Of a stretch of DNA of 64,000 bases, positions 28,615 through 39,000 are shown one piece after another. The DNA lies in the NCBI RefSeq assembly GCF_018139545.1, contig NZ_JAGSPJ010000007.1, positions 1 to 64,000 of the forward strand, written 5' to 3'. Made by a program: the position numbers and the translations under genes. The stretch's first letter is position 1. Each line of letters opens with the position of its first letter. The notes under the pieces were generated by a model. It saw nothing but the letters and a program-made list of their open reading frames with translations. It was not told the DNA's origin and ran no database searches. This DNA comes from Affinundibacterium fentianense. GTDB lineage: Bacteria; Pseudomonadota; Gammaproteobacteria; Burkholderiales; Burkholderiaceae_D.

Positions 28615-29814
28615 TTAAGTCGTGGCATAGCGACCATGCTTGCTCTCAACGTTGGCGAGAGAAGGCGGCGCATCGGCCCCCCGCTTGTTTGGATGTCCTT
28701 CTAAAGAAAAATCGAATACTTTTTCGCCAAAACAGTAAGCTGGTGCAGCCATCACATCCAAGTGTTCAAAGTTATAGCTGAGGATCGCGCTATTGAGGCG
28801 ATTCACTTGAAACCAATTTTGATTCAGTAGTGTATGTTGATGTTGTCGATAGATGGCATGGTAGAGCGCCATCGATTCCGCAAAGCAACCAAACACACTA
28901 TTGGGTGCGAGATTTAACATATCTGATGAAATTTTTCCTAGGACAAAACCTAGCTCTGGAGACCATGCGTTGCCCGCATCCTGACGAACCACGGCGTGTT
29001 GGCATTGCGCATAAGTGGTCGCATCGAGATTGGCTGGTTCAGCGACGTCAATGACTAGCAATTTTCGATCAGTACGGCGGAGCTGTTCGATGGACTTGGC
29101 GTTGAGTTTGGCCTGAGTACTGTGGGTACATGCAATCACTGCATCAACTTTGCCAAAATCTTCAATATTGCTACTTAGTTGAATCGGAAAATTCGATGAA
29201 AACTCATGCAATAAAGTCGGATTTGTACCAAAACCTGCAACATCAAATCCTTGCTTGAGCAGATATTTCGTGACTTCAGTCCCTAGTATGCCGTAGGGTC
29301 CTATGACCAATATTCTGCTCTCTGTCGTCAATTGTGCTTTGTTGAGTGCATTCATGATGTCTTGGCATAGAAGTAGCGCGGTGCCATTGTCACCTATCGT
29401 AAATAGCATGTGTGGGAACAGGGCTTTCAACTCGGCGCCATCGCGTCCAAATAAGCGTTTGGTCGATGCAGCCAATAAGACGACTTTAGCTCCTCGGCGG
29501 TCCGCCCATTTTACTGCCTGAATAAATTGCTGCTTGGCGAGTTGACGTCCCGATTTGGTGAGCAATTCTTCGGCTGTGCTATAGATTCCGCGTACCCGTC
29601 CAGCGACCCCGTGCAAATAGATTCTTGCACCATTTGAATGACCGTGCTTGGGTGCCCATTTCCCCCAAAAGAGATGTTTTTCTTGTGGATCACGGACATT
29701 CGTGATGATAACTACATCAATCGTAGGACGGCCGCAAATGACACGCCAATGGCATCGCCAGTCTAACAAGGCTAAGGTCCAACGCCATAATGTCACTAAA
29801 AGAGTTGCAAACAT
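28615..29814 (-). CDS. Rossmann-fold NAD(P)-binding protein, acyl-ACP-reductase-like
   Basis: 399 aa. A central nucleotide-binding motif ILVIGPYGILGTEVTKYLLKQGFDVAGFGTN (G-x-x-G-x-x-G, residues about 168–198) is followed by AVIACTHSTQAKL and KLLVIDVAEPANLD, as in shikimate-dehydrogenase-like and cyanobacterial long-chain acyl-ACP reductase-like proteins. The N-terminal ~165 residues (KWADRRGAKVVLLAASTKRLFG) resemble the substrate domain of that group. Whether it makes aldehydes or has another substrate is unknown. A hydrophobic N-terminus (MFATLLVTLWRWTLALL) could be an anchor. Upstream of the giant RTX gene on the same strand (140-bp gap). Confidence 0.6.
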   Translation of the reverse strand: MFATLLVTLWRWTLALLDWRCHWRVICGRPTIDVVIITNVRDPQEKHLFWGKWAPKHGHSNGARIYLHGVAGRVRGIYSTAEELLTKSGRQLAKQQFIQAVKWADRRGAKVVLLAASTKRLFGRDGAELKALFPHMLFTIGDNGTALLLCQDIMNALNKAQLTTESRILVIGPYGILGTEVTKYLLKQGFDVAGFGTNPTLLHEFSSNFPIQLSSNIEDFGKVDAVIACTHSTQAKLNAKSIEQLRRTDRKLLVIDVAEPANLDATTYAQCQHAVVRQDAGNAWSPELGFVLGKISSDMLNLAPNSVFGCFAESMALYHAIYRQHQHTLLNQNWFQVNRLNSAILSYNFEHLDVMAAPAYCFGEKVFDFSLEGHPNKRGADAPPSLANVESKHGRYATT

Positions 29815-30084
29815 TTTCTACTCCATCAAAAAAATTCAACCACGACGATTTGGTTGATACGATGAAGCGCAGTCTAAAGAGTCGGTGTGTAAATCGACAT
29901 ACGGTAAACACCGTATTCGTTCCGAGCTTGACGAATTTTGTCTTTTATTTTGTCTTTTTGCGGTGCAGGGGATTGGAGAGGGGCGTCGAAATTTCACAAA
30001 CGGAGCAAGATTTTGACGCGATGTTTGAATTGTGGGTTACACTTTTCAATATCTTTTTTTCTTATGGTTTGAAAGGTCTCAATC

Positions 30085-30453
30085 GTGAAATCGACTCGAC
30101 TCATTGCTTTCTCACTTTTTTCTGGGCTTGTTGTACTCAGTGCTAATGTGACTGCCCAAGTAAAGAAATGCACCGATAAAAACGGGAAGGTGACCTATAC
30201 TCAAGCGGTGTGCCCGCAAGCGACCGCGAAAGACAAAACGATTATGGCCTATACGCCAGTGAGTAATGCCGCCCCAGCAGCAGGGCGTGATTTATACGCG
30301 GAGAATCAGGCATTCAATCAACGACAAGCCCAACGAAATCGGATCGAAGCCGTACAGAATTCGAATCGTGAAGCAATCGCTGCTTTCGAAAAGGCAGTCA
30401 ACCGCCCCTTAGCCCCAGGTGAAGTGCGTCGTACAACACTGACTATCAAATAA
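30085..30453 (+). CDS. DUF4124 domain-containing exported protein
   Basis: 122 aa starting at GTG 30085, with AAAGG about 6 nt upstream. The signal peptide (residues 1–24) ends SANVTAQ. The DUF4124 motif KKCTDKNGKVTYTQAVCP follows, whose two cysteines may form a disulfide. The rest is helical and Q/N/R-rich. DUF4124 proteins are small periplasmic proteins of unknown function common in proteobacteria. Convergent with the aspartate kinase gene. Confidence 0.85.
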   Translation: MKSTRLIAFSLFSGLVVLSANVTAQVKKCTDKNGKVTYTQAVCPQATAKDKTIMAYTPVSNAAPAAGRDLYAENQAFNQRQAQRNRIEAVQNSNREAIAAFEKAVNRPLAPGEVRRTTLTIK

Positions 30454-30508
30454 AATAAGCTGCGTTTAAGAATGTGCAGCGATGCTGCGAGTCTGCGCTT
30501 GTTTTGAA

Positions 30509-30532
30509 TTGGCACTGACGAAGCAGTGCCAA
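30509..30532. terminator. Hairpin between convergent genes (weak terminator)
   Basis: Stem TTGGCACT/AGTGCCAA with an 8-nt loop, between the DUF4124 and aspartate kinase stops. U-tracts are poor on both strands, so function as a terminator is uncertain. Confidence 0.4.
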
Positions 30533-30536
30533 TCAA

Positions 30537-31940
30537 CTAAACTCCAAAAAATTCAGTATGCACAGCTTGCAATGCCAGCTTGCGATCATCTTGATGTACC
30601 AACATATATGCTGCTACTTCGCTCGCCCCGGCGGCGGCTAGACACACCCGCACGCCACTGGCAATTGCAGCGGATAGCGCACGACTAGCAATCGCACTGC
30701 CAATATCAGAAGCTTCTAAAACGCCGTCGCCCACAACCGCGACGATCGCGACCTCAGTATTTCTCGATACTTCAACGACACCAGCCAAGTGATGTTCTGC
30801 CACAATCGCATAAGCAGCATCTAGATGGTCGCGTGCTAGGAGAATATTGATCGCAGTTTGTGCAGTTAAGACGCTCTTAATATTGATGCCATGACGATCT
30901 AATGCATTTGTCACCTGGGCCAAGATGCCGGCTTTGAAACCAACGCCAGGGCCGTGCAGTTTGAGGATTGCCACATCTTCGGTAGAAGTTACGCTCTTCA
31001 CCACATCTTTGGTCACTTTGCGTTGCGCGTTAATGACGGTATAGGCTTGTAGCCCGCGTTCAGGTTTCGTGATATTCAAGATACGAATAGGAATGTCTTG
31101 GTTAAATAGTGGTTCGACCGTGCGTGGATGTAAAATTTTCGCACCAAAATACGATAATTCCGCCGCCTCAAGATAGTTTAACTGTGAAATGGAGCGTGGC
31201 GCACTGACTGAGCCGGGATCCGCGCTCAAGAATCCATCAACGTCTTTCCATACATCGAGTGATTCAGCGCCAATGCAACAGGCAATCGACGCCGCGGAAT
31301 AGTCGGAACCACCGCGTCCAAACAGGGTCGCTTTCCCCTCTTTGTCGACCCCGTAAAATCCGGGTACGATGATGATCTCATCGCCATCTAAAGCGCGCGC
31401 TACGGATGCGGTGCTAGCTTCAAAATCACATGCAGCATTGCCAAATACGCCATCAGTAATCAGGCCGATATCTTCTGGCAGTGCCTCGCGCGCTTGAATA
31501 CCGTGTGTCAATAAGACTTCAGTCAGCAATAAACTAGACAAGCGCTCGCCATAACTTAAAATCGCATCGTTGACAAAAGTGGGCACATCGCCGATGCAAT
31601 GAATGCCAGTCAAATAGCGATCGAGTTGATCGATACGTACCGCGAGCGCTTTTTCGATACGATCACGATCTGCTGCGGTGGCGACATTCGCCTCGATAAT
31701 TTGCCGTTTCATCTGCCGCAGTTGGTGCGTATAGCTTTGACTCTCTAGCAATGCCGCTTTTGTTCCAGCACCTTCTTTGGCATTTTGAACGCAAGTTATC
31801 AATGCATTGGTAATCCCATAAAATGCGGAAACGACCAAAACCAGTGGACGTTGGTAGGTTTGAATCACATTAATAATGCGATCGATATCTTGCGGTTGGC
31901 GAAGATTCGAACCCCCAAATTTGACAACGATTTTTTTCAT
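30537..31940 (-). CDS. Aspartate kinase (long form with ACT domains)
   Basis: 467 aa. It phosphorylates L-aspartate, the first step toward lysine, threonine, methionine and diaminopimelate. The kinase domain has KFGGSN at residues 8–13 (slightly divergent from KFGGTS), FGRGGSDYSAA and DVWKDVDGFLSADP. Two ACT-like segments fill residues about 320–467 (ILKLHGPGVGFKAGILAQVTNALDRHGINIKSV). The length and domain layout resemble E. coli LysC/ThrA-type kinases rather than the shorter usual betaproteobacterial LysC, so it may be a second isoenzyme. GGAAA lies upstream of the ATG. Confidence 0.88.
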   Translation of the reverse strand: MKKIVVKFGGSNLRQPQDIDRIINVIQTYQRPLVLVVSAFYGITNALITCVQNAKEGAGTKAALLESQSYTHQLRQMKRQIIEANVATAADRDRIEKALAVRIDQLDRYLTGIHCIGDVPTFVNDAILSYGERLSSLLLTEVLLTHGIQAREALPEDIGLITDGVFGNAACDFEASTASVARALDGDEIIIVPGFYGVDKEGKATLFGRGGSDYSAASIACCIGAESLDVWKDVDGFLSADPGSVSAPRSISQLNYLEAAELSYFGAKILHPRTVEPLFNQDIPIRILNITKPERGLQAYTVINAQRKVTKDVVKSVTSTEDVAILKLHGPGVGFKAGILAQVTNALDRHGINIKSVLTAQTAINILLARDHLDAAYAIVAEHHLAGVVEVSRNTEVAIVAVVGDGVLEASDIGSAIASRALSAAIASGVRVCLAAAGASEVAAYMLVHQDDRKLALQAVHTEFFGV

Positions 31941-32219
31941 AATTATTTCCAGTTAGCGCTTGATTGTTCGTGTGTCGTGCTGGCATCTGTCTCTTCGCTT
32001 GACGACCTGTTTTATTCTAGAACTGAGCCGAAGCGCCCTATTGTTTTCATTCGCACACGACACCGACTACACCGACGACACAAAGCGGGCTAGGTTACTG
32101 CACTGAAGCCAGCGGGTCAATCCGAAAAAATAGTATTTTTACAAAGGTAATCCCAAAAACAGCATGCTTTTTGTTGCGATATTCTGACCTTCAATCAACG
32201 CTCACTGCTTTACAGTGCG

Positions 32220-33725
32220 ATGAAGCCATGTTGGCTCTCACTTTTCGGCAAGGCCGGAAAGCAAAGAATGTTTCCATCTCCAACGCGATCAAGGCGTGAG
32301 AGCAAGGCAATGAAGACGACACCACCATTTCCAAAAGAAGCACGACGCGCTATACAAGGGCTCGCCGCTGCAAAGGCGTCCTTCTCTGAAGTGACGCAAT
32401 CCCCTCTACAGCTACATTTTAGCGGTTATGATCCGCGTGCAGCAGGTGGACGACAGACCTTGAAGTTAGCATTGCGAGCGGTATTGCATGCATCGGTTCA
32501 AGTCGTAGAATTAGAATGTCGTTCGGAACTTCTGACATCCCAATGTGATCGCTTTGTATTACAGCGCACTCCCTCCGGTGCATGGCCTGCCATCATGTTA
32601 AGTTTTTCCGGGAAAGGTCGAGAGCATGGTCAATATCCTTTGGACATTCAACTTTCTTATATTGATGAACAGGCACTTGAACATCATTGGGTTTGCAAAA
32701 CCAGTCTCCTGTTACCGCGCGCGAATGCGAGCTTGAGTGAAATTCATCAAGTCTTTTTGGCTGTACAAAAGAATGTCCGAGTGCATGCGGAAGATGGTGC
32801 CATCGCCAAATTAGGCGGCTTAGGATCTTTAAGTGACTCGAATGAGCGCCATTTGAACGTGGATATCTACGCCAAAGATGCTGCGATTGCCCAATGGGAT
32901 ATGGCGCCTGCGTCGAAGCGCGAACAGCACAATGCAAGTGAAGCGAATTTGGCTAGTCTGGCGTGGGATGAATGGATGACCGAAGTGAGCCTGCCAAGTT
33001 ATGCATCGCTAACAACGTCAGCGAGGTCCGTCTCCGTCTCGGCGAGGTCGCGGCCTGAATGGGTTCGGGCGAGCTTGTTACCGATTCGCGAACCCAACTC
33101 GACTAACCAGAACTCTCAGATGTACACCGCAGTGCCGATTCGTTTACTGGCGCAAACATCGTGGATTATCGGACGGGCGAATACCGCTTCAAATACAGTA
33201 TCGGTTGCCGATATCGCTCTTCAGCATCCCGAGTTGGCCGCGCGTATTAGTGCTCGTCATGCCAAACTCCATCGTACAGCACGAGGGGTGGAGATTATTG
33301 ACACCTCACGGTACGGAACGGTGTTGAATTCGGTGATTTTGGATAAACTGCACCCCATGCCAATATTGTCGGGGATGCAGCTTTCTCTATGCGCAGATTT
33401 TCCCAATCTAGTCCAACTAAGAGTGGTTCAAGTACTGCCGCATCTGATTATTTTGGCTCGACTTGATGAGAATCGATTGTGTGAAATGTGGTATTTGCTG
33501 ACCCCTGATTTGCGGCCCGAGGCAAGTTGCACGACCACTCAGTTCGATGGAATACCTCTTCCTCTGATTTTTCATTCGCAAGGACAGTTTTACTTGCATG
33601 ACCAGCAGACGATGCGGGACATCAATCTGCTGCATCTCACTCAGTTAAATCTCGATCAACTCGATCAACTCGATCAACTAAGGCCTCAAACAAGCTATTT
33701 CCCGTATCGCTTGGTGCCAGATTAA
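32220..33725 (+). CDS. FHA-domain protein, function unknown
   Basis: 501 aa from ATG 32220; ATG 32310 (MKTTPPFPKEARR), with AGCAAGG upstream, is an equally possible start. The N-terminal ~290 residues are not recognised. Residues about 310–405 look like a forkhead-associated phosphothreonine-binding domain: SWIIGRANTAS, then ARISARHAKLHR and IIDTSRYGTVLNS supply the G-R, S-x-x-H and T/N positions. The C-terminus contains a short tandem repeat coding LDQLDQLDQL (three 9-bp units CTCGATCAA at 33653–33679). FHA proteins often attend Ser/Thr kinases or type VI secretion; neither is nearby. Confidence 0.65.
   Translation: MKPCWLSLFGKAGKQRMFPSPTRSRRESKAMKTTPPFPKEARRAIQGLAAAKASFSEVTQSPLQLHFSGYDPRAAGGRQTLKLALRAVLHASVQVVELECRSELLTSQCDRFVLQRTPSGAWPAIMLSFSGKGREHGQYPLDIQLSYIDEQALEHHWVCKTSLLLPRANASLSEIHQVFLAVQKNVRVHAEDGAIAKLGGLGSLSDSNERHLNVDIYAKDAAIAQWDMAPASKREQHNASEANLASLAWDEWMTEVSLPSYASLTTSARSVSVSARSRPEWVRASLLPIREPNSTNQNSQMYTAVPIRLLAQTSWIIGRANTASNTVSVADIALQHPELAARISARHAKLHRTARGVEIIDTSRYGTVLNSVILDKLHPMPILSGMQLSLCADFPNLVQLRVVQVLPHLIILARLDENRLCEMWYLLTPDLRPEASCTTTQFDGIPLPLIFHSQGQFYLHDQQTMRDINLLHLTQLNLDQLDQLDQLRPQTSYFPYRLVPD
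33653..33679 (+). repeat. Three tandem 9-bp units (CTCGATCAA)
   Basis: Within the FHA gene's 3' end; multiples of three keep the frame, so copy number would vary the length of an LDQ run. Confidence 0.7.
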
Positions 33726-33811
33726 GTCGTGGATGCATCAACGTCACTCGTACCAGCCAAACAAATTTGTGTTGGCCACGTTGCTGATTACATCACACGA
33801 TTTGATCGATC

Positions 33812-34786
33812 TTACAGTTCTTGAAGAAACGTCATCAATGCATCGTGAAATTTTTTCGGTTGATCAAGCATCACGAAGTGACGTGCATCGCTAATACTCA
33901 CCAGTTTGAGTTTTGGTATCCCTTGCACTAGGCCCATGTAATATTGGGTTTTCGATTCCTCTGACATGTTTGCCCTTGCAAAATCCGGTGCGTGATACGG
34001 AGATACAACGGTCACGGGTACTTGGATTTTTGGGAGGTCTGGACGCGTATCCATCATCAGCAATTCTGCCATGTAGTCTGCGGTCGCGACGGGATCACTC
34101 TTCGCGCTACGTGCAGCGATTTGTTCTGCTAGTTGAGGATTGACCACGCCTGTTGCCTGCATATAGCGCAATTGTTGGGTCGCGTAAGTTTGCGCATCTG
34201 CGTTTGCCATTTGTTGGCGACTTGCTTCTGCCATCGTTTTTCTTTGCTCTGGAGTCAAATTTTGCGTGCCAGGAAATACAGGAAGTCCATCGACAGCGAA
34301 AACACCACGGATTAAATTCGAATGGGTTTCGGCAAGCCAAATTGACATCGCTGAACCTAGACTATGACCGACCAACACGGGGCGATCGATGTGACGTGAC
34401 TGAATTAGGTCAATTAAAGACTCTTTCGCTTTAGGAAGTTTGGCGCCGTTGATGGCGGGTTTGCCATTGAAACCCGCTAGGGTCAAGACATACAATTCAT
34501 GCCCCTCACGCAACTGCTTGACTGTTTCATCCCAAACATAGCTGCCACTCGACAAGCCTGGAACTAAGATGATCGGTGCACCTTTGGCGTTAGGATTGGC
34601 GTATTTCTCGACGTAAAGGCTACCAACTTGAAACTCTTCGCGCATCGGAATATGCGCGCTTTGCGCTGAAGTTGTTGCGCTTGTTTGGATGTTGGCTGCG
34701 TAGACAGATTCGTCGCAGATTGATGAGAGGGCCGTTGCAAAAGCAATCGTCGACAAAGTGGTTTTCAGTAAATGGGTTAAAGGCAT
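33812..34786 (-). CDS. Exported alpha/beta hydrolase
   Basis: 324 aa with a signal peptide (residues 1–30, ending SVYA). The oxyanion-hole motif is LVPGLSSGSYVWDET. The nucleophile elbow GHSLGSAMS holds the catalytic Ser, and the acid (about VTVVSPYHAPD) and His (ISDARHFVMLDQP) are in order. It probably acts on esters or lactones in the periplasm; the substrate is unknown. 58 bp downstream of the small membrane protein gene on the same strand, so possibly co-transcribed under the palindrome-controlled promoter. Confidence 0.88.
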   Translation of the reverse strand: MPLTHLLKTTLSTIAFATALSSICDESVYAANIQTSATTSAQSAHIPMREEFQVGSLYVEKYANPNAKGAPIILVPGLSSGSYVWDETVKQLREGHELYVLTLAGFNGKPAINGAKLPKAKESLIDLIQSRHIDRPVLVGHSLGSAMSIWLAETHSNLIRGVFAVDGLPVFPGTQNLTPEQRKTMAEASRQQMANADAQTYATQQLRYMQATGVVNPQLAEQIAARSAKSDPVATADYMAELLMMDTRPDLPKIQVPVTVVSPYHAPDFARANMSEESKTQYYMGLVQGIPKLKLVSISDARHFVMLDQPKKFHDALMTFLQEL

Positions 34787-34844
34787 GATGGTCTCTTTGC
34801 AATGGTAAATAGACAGCGAACTGGGTTAGGTGTGCGGAAGTGGG

Positions 34845-35231
34845 TTAGCATTTGCAGACGCGACGTACGGTCCAAATCAGGCTGAGTGCAGCGGCAAAGC
34901 ATGTGTATGCGGCCATCGCAGTGATTTGCGCAAAGCCCGCACCTTTTACTTGGCCTAAACCGCAAACAAAGACGACGGTGAATGCGGTCGCTAAACCGAT
35001 ATTGCTACGCATCGCACTTTGTTCGCTTTGACCAGTGCGTTTGACATGGCGGATTAAGGCGATCCCAAAGACGGCAATCGGAAGAATCGGCAGTAAGCTA
35101 AATGCGGTGCGACCTATGCTGATGATCAATTCATCACCGAAAATCATGGTGAAAGACCACAACATTGCTGCCAAGATAATGGAAGCATTGAGTTCGCGAC
35201 GGGATTGTGGGTTGATGTCGATGTTGCGCAT
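34845..35231 (-). CDS. Small four-helix membrane protein, unknown function
   Basis: 128 aa. Four hydrophobic segments near residues 15–35, 43–60, 77–97 and 101–120; ends in RRVCKC. AGGAG stands 6 nt before the ATG. No family recognised with confidence. An interrupted palindrome (copy 1 of four, 35291–35308) sits 60 bp upstream over the likely −35 region, so expression is probably repressed or activated through it. Confidence 0.75.
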   Translation of the reverse strand: MRNIDINPQSRRELNASIILAAMLWSFTMIFGDELIISIGRTAFSLLPILPIAVFGIALIRHVKRTGQSEQSAMRSNIGLATAFTVVFVCGLGQVKGAGFAQITAMAAYTCFAAALSLIWTVRRVCKC

Positions 35232-35290
35232 GATGGGCTCCTATGTTGTTGTATTCAATTAAGTTAAATTCGGTGTTGCGTGCAAGTCAA

Positions 35291-35308
35291 TGTAAAGCAA
35301 AGTTGACA
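35291..35308 (+). promoter_or_regulatory. Operator-like motif, copy 1
   Basis: TGTAAAG-caaa-GTTGACA, interrupted palindrome (TGT-N-AAG against CTT-N-ACA), 60 bp upstream of the small membrane protein start. Confidence 0.6.
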
Positions 35309-35398
35309 CGTCGGTCGATAAAAAAAGCAGGGAATCGTAAAGGACACCTTGCTCTCAATCTGGAGGCCTACTTTCGTTCACGTCCGATCTGATCGTTA

Positions 35399-35416
35399 TG
35401 TAAAGTACGCTTGACA
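35399..35416 (+). promoter_or_regulatory. Operator-like motif, copy 2
   Basis: TGTAAAG-tacg-CTTGACA, the same spacing; 108 bp from copy 1. Confidence 0.6.
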
Positions 35417-35514
35417 TATCAATTTAAAAAATAAGCAGCGTATAGAAAGACTCATCATCGCTGCTCATTCTTGCTGCTCAACAGTCTAAGTGAGTGTGTT
35501 GGCATCACTTAATG

Positions 35515-35532
35515 TGTAAAGCATGTTTGACA
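35515..35532 (+). promoter_or_regulatory. Operator-like motif, copy 3
   Basis: TGTAAAG-catg-TTTGACA, the same spacing; 116 bp from copy 2. Confidence 0.6.
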
Positions 35533-35553
35533 TATTAAACCAAAAAAAAACTT

Positions 35554-35571
35554 TGTCAAGCACCCTTTACA
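35554..35571 (-). promoter_or_regulatory. Operator-like motif, copy 4 (inverted)
   Basis: On the minus strand TGTAAAG-ggtg-CTTGACA, 39 bp from copy 3 and in opposite orientation. Confidence 0.6.
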
Positions 35572-36062
35572 TATTTTTTTAATTGATTGCGAATTAAGAA
35601 AATCACCTGCAACTTGCTCTTAATCGAGCGAGAGGCCTAAGCAAGGTTAAGCAAGACAATAAAGTCGGTCGTTCGTCAGCAAACGTCACCAGCAAATTTC
35701 TGTTTGGAAATAAATTGTCCGCACCAATATGGATCACGTGTCGCACGGAGCAGACAAAATTCAATCGATTCCAAGAATCTATAAAAAATGGTTTGAGGGA
35801 TGCTCCCCAGATATCGCAAAATAGCTAGGCGAGTTTTTGTTTCGAATTGGGATTGTATTGACCAAGCTTGATATGCAATCTGTCATAAGAAGTCGCACAG
35901 TGTCTTTCATTCCCCCCGCGGAAATTTAGGCTACTTAGTAATCGACGTATGCTGAAAACCTTTTGTTGTTTGAGATGAATTGTGCGTCTGATGGTTGGTC
36001 TCGAAAGAGTACGACTCGATTGACCGCAAATTGATGGTTTGACTACCTTGAGGTGAACCGAA

Positions 36063-39000
36063 ATGCGTGTTAAGACTGTTTCCCCCTATCTATTTTTCAT
36101 ATTTTTTCTACCTTTGCTGGTCTCCTGTGGCGGCAACACGCCTGATTTAGCAAACGCCCCGCCGATCCAAAGCCAAAGCCCGGCACCAGTGAGCAATTCG
36201 ACTCAAATCATCAATGGCGCGCGTAAGGACTACATGATTAGTTTTTCGCCAGAAGGGATTGTTTTACAAAGTAGTATCGGGGTGAAATCGAAGACGGTTC
36301 TGCCGATGAGCGAAGCATTAAAATTTTCGGATATGACGATCAATTTGCAGGTTGCCGCAAAGGTCGCTCAAATTAGTCAACAGCAATTGACATCCTTGAT
36401 AGAGCTCTACATTGCTTTTTTTAATCGGGTACCGGATGCCGATGGTTTGGTGTACTGGGCTGGACAAATTAAGGCCGGTATGACAATCGATCAGCTTGCA
36501 GAGAATTTTTATGCGGCGGCAGTTCAATACAGTGACCTCACATCGTATTCGGAGAGCATGACAAATGCAGACTTCGTTCGAATTATCTATAAGAATGTAT
36601 TGGGAAGAACGGGGCAATATGCGCCACCCGATGCGGATGTGAACTATTGGGCTGAACAATTAAGGACTAAACAAAGTACCAAAGGTAAGTTGGTCATTAC
36701 CATGCTCAACTCAGCACATAGTTTTGTCCGCGATCCAAACTGGGGCTGGGTGCCTCAATTGCTCGACAATAAAATTGGCGTGGCGCGCCAATTCGCCATC
36801 GAACAAGGAATCAACTACAACACGGCGAACGAATCCATTGCGAAAACAATGGCGATCGTTGCCAAAATTACGTCAAGCGATACATCCTTAGCGATAGCCA
36901 CTTACAACACGAATGATGCCAATTTTAAAGTTGAGTATGGATCACTGAATGCATTTCCACCGATCGCGGTAGCAGGCTATGCACAAACTGTGCTGACGGG
37001 CAGCACAGTGAAGCTGGATGGAAGAGATAGTGTTAAAAGGGCGAATCAAAACCTAACGTTTAGTTGGAGAATTGATTCTAAACCTGACTTCAGTAATGCA
37101 AGCCTGGATAACGTAAAATCACCTACGCCTAGTTTTATAGCAGATCGGCCAGGAAGCTACATCATCAGTTTAAGTGTTAATGATGGAAGTTTAAATAGTT
37201 TAAATATTTCGAGAGTTGCGATTAAAGCAGAGGCAACTTCTTCGGTTAATTTCAAAGGATCGCGAAGTTATACAAGTTGGAGCAACGTGACGGACACTTT
37301 TAATGTTTGGGAGGGAAATCAATCAATAATCAGATCGAAGTCACAATTTTCAAACCAAGAATTGCAGACGATTATTGGAAATATCGATTATTGCTTGTCC
37401 CTGTATCAGCGTTATGGCCAGAGAGCTTGGCCAACACTTTCAGATCCAGAGTTTGGGGCAAAAGCGCAAATTAGCCTTCTTCCCCTGCAAGCAAGCTGTG
37501 GCCCAAATTTCTGCGGAGCAGGGGCGCGAGGCGACATTGATGTCACTATCTATGAGAATAGACGTGGAAGCAGATCTAATACTGACCCTTATGCCTGGTG
37601 GAGCGCATTTAATGTCCTCGGACAGCAAGGCAATAATGCTTTTCCGATCTACCAAAAGATCGATCACTTCACTGGAACAAATGGCACATCTGGGGAGAGA
37701 TTGAGAAGGGCTTTCACCGAGTATATTGCACAACGATGCCTGACGGATATTGGTATGCCACAAGAAATTATTCGCCAAAGAGGAGAGCCTTCGATGTTGA
37801 CTTTCCGGAAAGGTTTCTTAGAGTCGAATCAAAGCTATGTTCAAGCTATTGAGCCAACTATCACAGATAGGCCGATTCCCGGTTCCAATCCGGAGGTCGT
37901 GCCTTGGCAATTAATTTCTACGGTTCTTTTCTACCTGCATGACAATTTTGGTGACCAATTTATGGATAGCTTTTTCAAGAGCATCCTGGCGAGAAAAACA
38001 CCCGTCACGGCTAAGGAATCGGCTTGCAATATCATGTCGACCGCACGCTTAGTCAATGAGTCCTTGAAAGATGAGGTGAAGAATTATCTGGTTTCGCAAT
38101 GGCGCTTCCCGACGGACTGCGCTGATTCGACCAATGCTGCGCCTGAGGCTTTTGCTGGCTATCCGCAATCTGTCGTGAAAGGTAGTCTCGTCAATCTCGA
38201 CGGTAGTGCCAGCTTTGACGCCGATGGCAACTCGCTCCAGTATAGTTGGTCACTCATCAGTAAACCTAATAATAGTAGTGCCATACTCAATGCGTTCGAT
38301 ATCGCCACACCGAGCTTCACTGCTGACCAAACAGGCACGTATGTGTTTGGTCTAAAGGTCAATGACGGTCTGGTCTTTAGTCCAATAGCCCGTGTCACGA
38401 TCACTGTCGAAAATCGCAGTCCTGTGACTTATCGTGACTTACGCAATTACACAACTTGGGGTTCGAGCTCGGGAACTTACACGGGTTCTTTCCATGTTTG
38501 GGAAGGCAGAAAAGTCATTCTTCGTTCACAAGACTTATATGATCAAGCCGACATCCAAACCATCGTGACCAATCTAGATCAGTGTTTTGGACTGTACCAA
38601 CAATTGGGGCAAAATAGATGGCCTACCATTTGGGATCCCGATTTTGTGGGGAAAGGACAATTGAGCGTGGTCCCCGACAACACCACTTGTGGTGCGGGAT
38701 GTGGTGCGGGTGGCCGTGCAGAAATGACCAAAGACACTTTCGATCAGTCGCGAGGCACACGTAGCAAGGCGGATGCCTACGCTTGGTGGGTTGGTGTTTA
38801 TGAATTTGGTCGCCAAGGTGGGCGTGCATTCCCTATCTTCCAAAAACTCGATAATTTTTATGGGGATTCCAATTTACCAGGTGGGCGTATGACCTCAGCG
38901 TTCCCAGAATATATTTGGCAAAGATGTTTGCGCGACATGGGGTATAGCCAAGATCATTTATTACGTCGCGGTCGTTTTGCGAGCAAAAAATATCGAGACG

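Larger units (their letters stand above)
35232..36062. other. 831-bp gene-free region with four operator-like palindromes
   Basis: No gene. It contains four copies of TGTAAAG-N4-(C/G/T)TTGACA described separately, plus the likely promoter of the lipoprotein gene at its right end (GAGGTGA ribosome-binding site). Confidence 0.6.

Noticed and set aside
29790..30146. 118-codon plus-strand ORF overlapping the DUF4124 gene
   Set aside because: It overlaps the better supported DUF4124 gene, which has a signal peptide and domain motif; no motifs in the longer frame.
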